Shown here: piece after piece, positions 19,901 through 25,700 of the stretch | How positions within the stretch are numbered: position 1 is the first letter of the stretch | Layout of the letters: the number at the start of each line of letters is the position of its first letter | Source: an uncultured Eubacteriales bacterium | Lineage (GTDB): Bacteria; Bacillota; Clostridia; Christensenellales; Aristaeellaceae | Assembly (NCBI GenBank): GCA_902800625.1 | Contig: CADCFG010000008.1 | Span: 1-64,000, forward strand | Reading direction: 5' to 3' | Length of the DNA: 64,000 nucleotides | Translations under genes and position numbers: made by a program | Notes under the pieces: generated by a model | Told to the model about the DNA's origin: nothing | Databases searched by the model: none | What the model saw: the letters and a program-made list of their open reading frames with translations, nothing else

Positions 19901-22603
19901 GGCAATATGCCGGACGAGGATCTGACCGTGAACGCGGTCTGGAGCCCCAGAGAGTACACCTTGACCTTCGACACCAAGGGCGGCAGCGCCATCGCGCCCA
20001 TCACCGCTTCGTATGGCAACCCCGTCACCTGGCCGGCAGACCCGACCCGGGAGGGATATGAGTTCAAGGGCTGGAAGCTGAACGACCAATGGGTCACGGA
20101 CGATATGCGCCCCGCAACCATGCCCGGCGAGAACCGAACCTATGAGGCCCAATGGCAGATCGGCACGTTCACCCTTACCTTCGACACCCTGGGCGGCACG
20201 GCCATCGAGGCGATCACCGCGCAGTTCGGCGCGGCCATCCAAGCGCCCGCCGACCCGACCCGGCCGCACTATGACTTTGCCGGCTGGCAGCCCGAGCTGC
20301 CCGCGACCATGCCCGGACGCGACCTGACGGTGTACGCCCAGTGGAAGCTGCATAACTATACCGTCACCTTCATGGATGGCGGCGAGGAATACGCGAAGGT
20401 CGTCGGCGTATACGGCAGCCCCGTCACCGCGCCCGATGATCCCAGCCGCGAGGGCGAGGCCTTCCGGGGCTGGAGCGACGAGCCGGACAGCCGGACTTTG
20501 GCGACCCTGCCCGAGACCATGCCGGACGAGGATCCGACTTATTATGCCGTCTGGAAGGATCACCTGCCCGCGCCCGAGATCGAGAGCGTGGATCAGGGAA
20601 AGACCAGCCTGACGGTGCACATGAAGCAGTCCCCGGCCGAGGGCGACGCCTATGAATACAGCCTGGACGGCAAGACCTGGCAGGACGGGCCCGTCTTTGA
20701 CGGACTGACCGAGGACACGGGCTACACCGTGTACGCCCGGATCAGGGAGACGGAGGAGCACTTTGCCTCCGAGGCCGCCGAGCAGGCGACCAACACCGAC
20801 AAGACGCTGCTCACCGGCGCGTCCGTCGCGGGCAAGGCCGTGGTGGGCGAGACCCTGAAGGCGTCCGCCGAGCCGGAGGGCGCAAAGGATGTGTCCTGGC
20901 AGTGGACGCGGGACGGCAAGCCCATTGCAGGCGCGACGAAGCCGACCTATACCCTGACCGCCGCGGACGTGGGCACGGTGATCGGCGCTGCCGCCACCCA
21001 GAAGGTGACTTTCGGCGACGACGTGACCCGCTCGGCGCAGACCGGCCCGGTCCGCAAGCGCCCCGGGGAGGCGGCGGAAGCGCCCGTGCTCAAGAGCCGC
21101 GCATCCGACAGCCTGACCATCGAAACCAAAGACGGCGAGGAGTACTCCATCGACGGCGGCAAGACCTGGCAGAAGGGCGATACCTTCACCGGCCTCGACC
21201 CTGTGACGGAATACAGCATCGTCGCGCGCAAGGCGGAGACGGCCACCACCTATGCCGGCCCGGTCTCCGAGCCCCTGGCGGCGACCACCGACAAGGCGCC
21301 GGGCGGCGCGGCAAAGACGCCCGTGCTCAAGAGCCGCACACCTGACAGCCTGACCATCGAGACCAAGAACGGCGAGGAATACTCCATCGACGGCGGCAAG
21401 ACCTGGCAGAAGGGCGACACCTTCACCGGCCTTGACCCCGCCACGGAATACAGTGTCGTCGCGCGCCAGGCGGAGACGGCCACGGCCTATGCCGGCCCGA
21501 TTTCCAAGCCCCTTTCAGCGACCACCGACAAGCTGCCCCAGGGCCCCGTGGAGGGCCTGACCTCCACGCCCGCCAGCAGCGCCGCCAGCAAAAACGGCGC
21601 GATCCAGGGCGTGGCCCCGGGCATGGAATACTCCGACGACGACGGCACGACCTGGAAGCCGGTGACGGGCGAGACCATCGAAAATCTGGCCCCGGGCACT
21701 TATCAGGTGCGGTATGCCGAGGACGCGACCCACTACGTCGGCCCCGCGACGGACATCGCCGTGGCGGCCACCGCCGTGGACACCAGCGCCATGCTGATCG
21801 CCACGATGAAGTCTACCGGCAAGCGTTCGCTGCGGGCCACCTGGACGAAGGTGGACGGCGTGGACGGCTACGACGTGTTCTTCGTGAACTGCGGCTCGGG
21901 CAAGTACCGGCTGATGGGAAGCGTGGCCGCGGACGCGGAGCGCGCCTTCGATTTCAACAAGCTGGACGCCCGGCGCGGCTACAAGGTGCAGGTGAAGGCC
22001 TGGGTGGTGAACGGCAGCGGGAAGAAGTACGTGGCGAAGAGCCCCGTGGCCCACTGCTACACCTCCGGCGGCGGCTGGAAGATCGTGAACCCGAAGAGCC
22101 TGACGCTGAAGAAGTCGGCGTTTACGATCAAGATCGGCAAGACGGCCCAGATCCGCGCCACGATAAAGGGCACGCGCAGGGGCAACATCCTGAACCACGA
22201 CCACAAGCTACGCTACTACTCCAGCGACAAGAAGGTGGCGAAGGTCACCTCCACGGGCAGGATCAAGGCCGTGGGGGTGGGCAGCTGCGTGATCTACGTG
22301 CTGACCAGCAACGGCATCTGGAAGGCCGCGACCGTGACCGTGGACGACCGGCCCACGAAGATCGCCTTCAAGGGCGGCAGGAAGACGCTGGCCGTCGGCA
22401 AGGCGCTGGCGCTGGGCAAGCGGGTGAAGCTGACCCCGGCGAAGGCGGTGACGACGCTGACCTGGACCAGCTCCAACCCCGCCGTGGCCACCGTGGACGA
22501 AAACGGCAAAGTGACGGCCGTGTCCAAGGGCAAGGTCACCATCACCGTCACCACCCACAACGGGAAAAAGGCGAAGATCAAGCTGACCGTCAAGGCCAAA
22601 TAA
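7910..22603 (+). CDS. Giant secreted multidomain surface protein (InlB-type repeats, Gly-rich repeats, FnIII-like, Big_2)
   Basis: 4,897 aa. CAGGAGGAAGAG lies just before the ATG at 7910. Order: signal peptide (1-24); a PEGA-like beta domain (about 75-148); an acidic Glu/Pro/Thr repeat stalk (148-285); a second PEGA-like copy (291-366); a beta-rich region (367-590); Gly-rich beta-helix-like repeats of the form GAGIGGG (about 680-850 and 1230-1460); a Cys/His cluster (about 1501-1551); some twenty Listeria-Bacteroides/Flg_new units ending in 'xFxGW' (about 1960-4210), interspersed with FnIII-like segments; an Ig-like segment (about 4300-4385); two near-identical FnIII-like repeats (about 4391-4540); and two Big_2 domains at the C-terminus (about 4720-4897). 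No LPxTG, SLH, dockerin or choline-binding module is seen, so the anchoring is unknown. Probably an adhesin or cell-envelope filament. The promoter should lie in the AT-rich stretch 7820-7860, but no clear hexamer pair is visible. Confidence 0.9.
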   Translation: MKQTMKRTLALLMALLLALPTFALSEDYAPAVEDAAEELEVMLDDLDAGDGETPDGEPDASVDIGGDDAVPAGYVRVRLAVTPGDAELAVHDLATGEAIEPQADGSWLLVPGVYAYSAYAEGCAPVEDEPFEVPEGGESFELEIALEPAEEVAEEIVKETTEEPAEETTGEIIEEPAEEVTEGPAEEPVEEPAEEVTEEPAEEVTEGPAEEPVEEPAEEVTEEPAEEPVEEPAEESTEEPEEETIEEPVEEPAEETTEEPAEGIAEEGVVVEEEVLAVEAAETVDDAQTAVRVTIATRPEDAVVEVRPADSDGIVSPEADGSWLLVPGEYVYSTYAEGCEAVEDVPFTVPDGGADLALEIELAPLAVAFEQTLVVDGVAVTVAAEPGAFPADAALSVEKVPVIRQAEADAAVDEVRGDEKNVAASYTFDIKVLDARGVELQPAEGFNVSVSFALARVADENLEASVYHITEDDSGELTAQALDAVEDAAEQTITAETDGFSLYTVEFTYDSLQYVLQGGESVPLNTVLRAVGLAGEAESASVSDEELFSAAFEAGEWTLVSHRPFTTEEWLKVVIGGVEYEITVTDDIETVSAPYYENGVAKTAQAVQVTGTLTELNAGWYVLKDDNVTFEERPTIRGDVHLILNSGYTLTAQKGVRLAKGNSLTVYSNVAENGTGKLQATVNDTGYAGIGGDIQESGGDFTLYGGVVTTTGATDAAGLGGGDGGCGGVVRVYGGTLTATGGRQGAGIGGGLSGSQGGAITIWGGTVTATGGACAAGIGGGENFSDERGNEEFGGNGGAVSIWGGTVTATGGIYAAGIGGGQFGDGGTLRVGGQCTIIATAGAKSKRDTNGIQAIGRGELSTVEDRYGGPQSEGKVVFSDTATVYAGQTAAAETEMPSYRQLEGCHMPYARIVCSGSTSHPISATINYVNEKYKPSIDVQDMSGKSISQANVGDKFKVVVTLDGCQVESLTATYTLEGEQKTLEPEGEPEKTQTQEIYTFKMPPFVDDSVAVDAKVMGKQYNITVGTITTEGVESTTGGNVTILVNDSEYVQSHKAMEEDRVWISVSPYIGGDYFVQSLTVTGVTSGRRIAYLENDYFENMTKGNDEDLWSFWMPGEDVVVTANFKKGVGYIALNGKKKVQRYFTEITASSSDLNLNGLGVGGGWYVVRGKVTINNRVNVTADVNLILADDAELNAKDGIFVAKRTGGRLTVWAQYRGWGKIIADATDTHWAGIGGNERDNGGRMTFNGGIIEAYGGTDASGIGTGDNGECDEIYINVPKGKPDDFTYVTAYGGKYGAGIGGGQDRNNKYTEINGGTVKAYGGRSGAGIGGGEGGGNEKIVINGGDVYAKGGAFGAGLGGGEHEYGGAFGGTVEIHGGKVEAIGGEHAAGIGAGEDGSGLTFTMTGGDVTATAGEGAAGVGGAKGEPGGTVSITGGKIVVNADCNSAIGGGAGNGDNGSLSLGPNMTAWTSTSYSSDWVRSPGGSRVYNVQHKKYAWIYPCDHDGETYQTVDDETHYMEACQWCIMGGKYEPHVWGGRNNAVCSLCGLDLYRKIHVPNTDRIIVELFLGDKQIPVDVYEKNIVGGALKDSEITVKVTPREDYRLTGENAFIKYNTTETINVIRQPDEGDTQVYTFTMPAFAVVLNFGADFAHYVAQVNTCLVDDKGAVIDGNPVNRIRITGTNWGNYNFGTYTYTSKGAETLTMIVYPKSGYVVSKVEGFRRNADGTNGDSYPVEKTSLNHYKCELNNGDVNIVVTFKEAKRAYIYHVLQQIDEDGGLHWPDWVEEEQMLSKQAVGVYQVPRHPANEAVPDDMVTWDYNIAGYSVGEYNSSGPAEAITPGPIVSDETIYAGDIPIEADGEDLYIYFTLDKQPLKLYRKPYEEYWPEDLNDPENYDELQLYVGMPVKAYLEKNNKQASNNGDTKDYVWALAKEVGKNTVILSNSVTMPSGGLSLFPYKSASKVVVRLDLGAYDAQVNGYPGNEYWDEYDGDYPSYHSEEDKPWKAATMARLTDAQGEEISGRAFVVKLGETIPEQILEAMYGAHRPGYKLEGWYTRKENVKWEREWGATEEYFNSSLQHNINGDKYYVITLKANWTVRDATVEFNPGAGSLKDGAVSSYVIKEGEYFTSMPKAIPPYGSQFRRWTDKNGDSVTTNTYYRSNFNNVTELVDTADPDATNTILITANYVPWGTVTSSIRFTDSEDTTAEDYASINIAIPADRENAVYRAVAKLQSGKWTTTMYDQQGNVVGTPFDLPDRGRQNFLGWSSTPDGAPQTSVEISSRRDIERDRPYAPDTKPSLLYARWSEPKYALTLNLNGGTLPQGISVQREYAEGEELPKNSAGETLSWADIAPAREDYDFLGWEPDVTQYSAMPAEDLAATAQWAQHEYSMSFVYGDKKQPYVIKAVRDTDISARLPGDPVWEDDPDSMRPDELGRQHLFGGWYPAAPETVMPDEDRVYIAKWIEEPQKPDAPEVDGKTCTTLTVKAEVGQAYRLAGVNDWTKPTGDTLTFKGLTPGRTYSVETYIPAVEGKNLDSQVSDATVATLPNAVAVRLDVGGYNYAAQKSTTLRGDYWDADWPTYSTADGDVYFEENDASLKRSFMVDEGASIDAASLNVWREGHELDGWFAKGGEGQQWTELSAASAEYFDDATRTATSAEGLEYTYHIITLKARWSLRDAIVVYEMNGGVKPEGVPETLAANGQITLTEPTCDKDGKLWDFVDWTDENGQHYKAGDALTYDSISLVSPVDRGGNVRDDEGKLEPNVIRLTAVFALRPAVTVTVHFETDGGNAIPVEGDEDGPADFTVTIPAGEPTADFYISEEVDGFTLKSGEDSAKYYPISKRGHSFRDWYLDEGFKDIFANPMTIGRESAGETINIYAKWAIVAFTIRFDTQGGNAIESITQDYGTQVTQPADPVKAHHTFKGWAVEVDDELKPLDEFPATMPDYDLSLVALWEVNQYSVTLKYNDGATKDLFVRSDYDVPIGEYPAMPDRTAYAFQGWKLEDGEAYVSLPDKIPGEDQVYEAYWKANTPAAPVVAATRDSLTVTAQAGQEYSLDGATWQTAETGSQTLTFDGLTPGKGYTVYTRVAGNGQFDLPSDTATTTATTLNAVAVRLDMGAYDFIADVIPDMQGEYWGGEWPDNSGDLMGWAYFPDEDLTVKRSFLVDEGTALPTAILDKMAGTWREGYVLDGWYTQGNVEWTNDTTASSTLFDSGKTDTATSDEGKEFTYNIITLKAQWKLRPASVDYDMNDGVKPDGMPETLNPGDKITFAEPTCNKDGKVWEFINWTDANGNAYAANEELTYNDLSAIAMEDVVMEPAEGELENNVLRLTAHFKLTDATNGVLHFNSKGGSAVDDVVVPIDEGQTKTQVTVSINNGNTEVKYADQAVDFGNPTREHYTFKGWSDTSNSDEVLTNPFDITKDGKTLYAVWEVNKHRITFSNLAPETDGGAMRTKTAEGVPYGTLLTDAYLKAKGLTQADITWAHHTFKGWSGLVSAMPDAALTVTAQWETNKYTVTLNYNDGGATPNRVITDAYEALIDPIANPTRPNCNFLGWQLDGAGEYVALPAAIPGGDQTYVAGWQARKPAAPEEESKTRFTLTVKAVPGQKYRLNGGEWVEATGDTLTFDNLTPGETCQVTTLVPANAAQGYSASEESEATSVTLPRGVAVRLDAQDVGVKRTEYLDEGEWPNGDTMNAMMGATRAGYRLNGWYTQNGTKWTINQTAEEALFDKADGEYVQEHVAEGNYDAYVITLKPRWTLLNANVSYELAGGAWPDGSTTERSRTGIREGETITVTGDVPAWPGHTFLHWKDENDGTHAPGTSFVYENLTCAKSAASGSNTIVFTAVYEEKKAAEGTLTFDALGGSAVEAVKVPIAKGVESASVTVTSGDEKTTVTIDGTPSEFDNPTRAGHDFKGWSLTAGGEPGAQALTFDRESLEQTVYAAWSVHKHTITVKNLGASAGERVIEVAYGTPLSNSLVINQLSEADLTREYHTFRGIDKTLSGNMPDEDLTVNAVWSPREYTLTFDTKGGSAIAPITASYGNPVTWPADPTREGYEFKGWKLNDQWVTDDMRPATMPGENRTYEAQWQIGTFTLTFDTLGGTAIEAITAQFGAAIQAPADPTRPHYDFAGWQPELPATMPGRDLTVYAQWKLHNYTVTFMDGGEEYAKVVGVYGSPVTAPDDPSREGEAFRGWSDEPDSRTLATLPETMPDEDPTYYAVWKDHLPAPEIESVDQGKTSLTVHMKQSPAEGDAYEYSLDGKTWQDGPVFDGLTEDTGYTVYARIRETEEHFASEAAEQATNTDKTLLTGASVAGKAVVGETLKASAEPEGAKDVSWQWTRDGKPIAGATKPTYTLTAADVGTVIGAAATQKVTFGDDVTRSAQTGPVRKRPGEAAEAPVLKSRASDSLTIETKDGEEYSIDGGKTWQKGDTFTGLDPVTEYSIVARKAETATTYAGPVSEPLAATTDKAPGGAAKTPVLKSRTPDSLTIETKNGEEYSIDGGKTWQKGDTFTGLDPATEYSVVARQAETATAYAGPISKPLSATTDKLPQGPVEGLTSTPASSAASKNGAIQGVAPGMEYSDDDGTTWKPVTGETIENLAPGTYQVRYAEDATHYVGPATDIAVAATAVDTSAMLIATMKSTGKRSLRATWTKVDGVDGYDVFFVNCGSGKYRLMGSVAADAERAFDFNKLDARRGYKVQVKAWVVNGSGKKYVAKSPVAHCYTSGGGWKIVNPKSLTLKKSAFTIKIGKTAQIRATIKGTRRGNILNHDHKLRYYSSDKKVAKVTSTGRIKAVGVGSCVIYVLTSNGIWKAATVTVDDRPTKIAFKGGRKTLAVGKALALGKRVKLTPAKAVTTLTWTSSNPAVATVDENGKVTAVSKGKVTITVTTHNGKKAKIKLTVKAK
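8350..8760 (+). repeat. Acidic Glu/Pro/Thr stalk repeats in the first giant protein
   Basis: Imperfect tandem units encoding variants of 'EEPAEEVTEEPAEE', about 135 residues. At DNA level, long blocks around GAGGAGCCCGCGGAAGAA recur between 8427 and 8600. Such segments usually form extended stalks and can change length by slippage or recombination. Confidence 0.85.
9957..12290 (+). repeat. Two clusters of Gly-rich (GAGIGGG) repeats
   Basis: Clusters at about 9957-10400 and 11600-12290 encode units of roughly 25-35 residues, 'GGTVTATGGxxGAGIGGGxxGxGG', consistent with a stacked beta-helix. The intervening 1.2 kb encodes non-repetitive beta-rich sequence with an InlB-like flavour. Confidence 0.75.
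15307..20565 (+). repeat. About 1.66-kb higher-order repeats of FnIII-like plus InlB-type modules
   Basis: The segment starting with an FnIII-like domain ('PxAPxxxxxTxxTLTVxA'), then '(N/R)AVAVRLDxG', then 'WTREGYxLDGW', recurs at about 15310, 16990 and 18649, a spacing of about 1.66-1.68 kb. The copies are diverged, so the duplications are old. Confidence 0.7.
21081..21530 (+). repeat. 237-bp near-identical tandem duplication (FnIII-like domain)
   Basis: Two 79-codon units beginning at 21081 and 21318 are almost the same base for base (both read CCCGTGCTCAAGAGCCGC near their start). They encode 'SLTIETKxGEEYSIDGGKTW'. This looks like a recent in-frame duplication. Confidence 0.9.
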
Positions 22604-22627
22604 AACCATAGGGAAGCAGAAATACTG

Positions 22628-22656
22628 CCCCTTGCCCCCTGACGGGGAGCAAAGGG
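22628..22656 (+). other. Hairpin between the two giant genes
   Basis: CCCTTGCCCCC and CGGGGAGCAAAGGG pair with two single-base bulges around a TGA loop, 25-50 bases after the first giant gene's stop. No T-run follows, so it need not terminate transcription; it may tune read-through or stability in the 101-bp gap. Confidence 0.5.
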
Positions 22657-22704
22657 AGCTTCAGGCGACAGGGAGAAATCCCTTCACGTATCGGAGGCAG
22701 GATT

Positions 22705-25700
22705 ATGAATAATATGATGAAAATGGCGAAGCGGGTATTGGCACTGGCGCTGGTGCTGACACTGATGCTGGGCTCCGTGGGCGGATATGCCCCCGGCTGG
22801 TTCAGAGCGCTGGCCACGGAAGCTGCGGAAGGCGGGGAGGCGACGATGCCTCCGACGCCTGATAATCCTGCCCTCGAGCCGCCGGAAGCGCCGACGGCCC
22901 CGGAAGCGCCCGCTATAGACGCGGCCCCGGAAGTGCCGGCGGCGCAGGAAACCGCGTCGGGTGCGGACGCCCCTGCCGAGACCGGGGACGCTGTCGCGGC
23001 GGACGCGCCCGTGGAGATGGAGACCGCCGTTGAAACGGACGCGCCCGTGGAGACGGAGACCGCCGTTGATACGGACGTGCCTGTGGAAACGGAGACCGCT
23101 GCTGATACGGATACGCCCGTGGAAGCGGAGACCGACGCCGAAAAGGATACGCCCGTGGAAGAGGAGACCGCCGTTGATACGGACGCGCCTGTGGAAGCAG
23201 GGGAGACCGCTGCGGCGGAGGAACCCGCTGCAACCGGGGACGGCGAGACTGCCGCACCCGAAGAACAGCCCACCGAACCCGGGGAAGAGACCACCGAACC
23301 CGGGGAAGAGGCCACCGAACCCGAGGAAGAGGCCGCGATAATCGAGGAAGGAATCACCGAAACGGAAGAAGAACCCACTGAATCCGAGGAAGAGACTGCG
23401 GGAACCGAGGAAGAGGCCGCCGAACCCGAGGAAGAGACCACCGAACCCGAGGAAGAGGCCGCGATAATCGAGGAAGGAATCACCGAAACGGAAGAAGAAC
23501 CCACTGAACCCGAAGAAGAGACCCCGGCAACCGAGGAAGAGGCCGCGATAATCGAGGAAGGAATCACCGAAACGGAAGAAGAACCCACTGAACCCGAAGA
23601 AGAGACCCCGGCAACCGAGGAAGAGACCACGGAGCCGGAAGAGAATACCGCCGAACCCGAAGCGGCTCCCGCCGAGGCGGAGGGCCTGCTTGGCGTGCAG
23701 CTGAACGCCGCCCAGAACGAGGTTGCGCTGGCCCGTGACGCCGCAAGCGGCACGGTGCAGGTTGAACAGCAGCAGACCGCGCCCATTCCCGCGGCGAACG
23801 CCGGTGACAGCGAAACCGACAAGAAAGAGGGCATCAGCGTCCTCCAGCAGAGGATCGACAAGGTCCTGTCGGCCAACGGCAGGCTGAGCGGCACGGTGCG
23901 GATCATCCTGGAGCGCAACACCATCTTCGAGGGCAACAGCTCCGGTGAAAACAAGGGCAAGATCGTCATCGACGCCGGCGCGCGCGACATTGGCGACGAT
24001 TTCGCGGTGGAGCTGATCACCGAGGATGCCGGTGAGACCGGCACCGAGGGCGAGGGCTTCACCACCATCAACGCCGATCTGATCATCAGGGGCGTGAAGG
24101 TGGTCATGAAGAGCATAATGATGGCCGCTGGCAAGTCGATCACCGTCCGGGCGGAGGACGCCGAGCAGAACAAGGACAAGGGCGGCCACCTGGTGTTCAA
24201 CGGCACTGCCAACGCGCCCAACGAGCTGATCGTGAACGTAAACAAGAATTCCAGCGCCGAGATTTATGCCGTGGACAACGACGACGTGATTACCGCCACC
24301 ACCGCCGCGAGCGCGAAGTCGCTGTACGTCAACGCGGGCGACGGCCTGAACCGGATCAACGTCAACGCCGGCGGTGGCCGCGTGGAGATCGTGACCGGCA
24401 GCGGCAACGACACCGTGGACGTGAACATCAGCGGGGCCAACAACGGCGTGTACGTGGACACCGGCTCCAGCACCGACTATTTGACCATCGTGGACGCCGC
24501 CCAGGCGAGCGCCGTCCAGATCCCCGAGCTGGACGCGGACGGCAACCCGAAGGTGGACAAGGAGGGCAACCCGGTCTACAAGAAGTCCGGCACCTATGAG
24601 ATCAACACCGGCGACGGCGACGACCAGATCACCGTGGACCTGCGCGCCGGGGCAGGGAATATGACCGTCAACACCGGCACGGGCGGGGCCGTCATCGATG
24701 TGCTCAAGGGCGACTATCGCTCCATAGAGAACCTGGACTACAAATTCAATCCCAACTCCACCGAGCAGATCAAGCCCACCCAGTCCAATACGAAGATCAC
24801 CTTTGTCAACGAGGATGCGAGCGCCGTCGACCGCTATACCGTGGACGTGAACGCGGGCCTGGCCGTGGACGAGCTGCGCTTCGACAAGGGCGCGGCCTCC
24901 GTGTATCTCAAGGGCAAGCTGAACAACCGCCTGCCCCAGGGCGTGACGAACCCCATCGGCTATATCGGCGGCACCCCGGCCCAGGGCTTCCAGATGCACG
25001 TGGCCAGCAGCCAGGACGACAAGGAGACGGCGCAGGACCAGGATCTGACGCTGAAGATCACCTACGCCGACCCGGGCAAGGTCAACTTCACCGACGCGCT
25101 GAAGAATAAGAAGCGGGTGGAGGTTTACACCACCGGCACGGGCATCTTCAACGTGACGGCGAACGACGACTTCACCGACTACGTGATCAAGACGCCGGTG
25201 AGCAGGGACATCGAACGGATCGTCGTCAGTGGCTCCAACAGGCCGCTGATGCTGAGCAACCTGGTGTTTGACGCCGACGAGCTGGGCGACGACGCGCCCT
25301 ATATCCCCGGCGTCACGGGCGAGAACGGTTCCCTGGCCAACCTGAACGTGCTGATCAAGGCCCCGACCATCGACATCATCAGGACCATCAGGGCCCAGAA
25401 CGTCCGCGCGGAATCCGCGCTGGGCTCCCTTTCCTTGGGCGGCGCCTTTGAAAACTACCATAACGGCCAGTCCCTGGGCGACATCGCCGCGGATATGATC
25501 AGCGTGGCGGACGCCGCCGAGATCAACGTGCACTCGTCCATAGAGACGGCCCACGACATCGCGCTGGTGGCCCGCGTGAAGCACTTCGGCAGCCTGTTCA
25601 CCCTGCTGCCGGCAGCCCTGGATCTGGTCAACGTGAAGCTGGCCCGGGCCATGGTGAACATCAACGCCGGTGCCGATCTGTCGGCGCGCGGCAACGTGAC

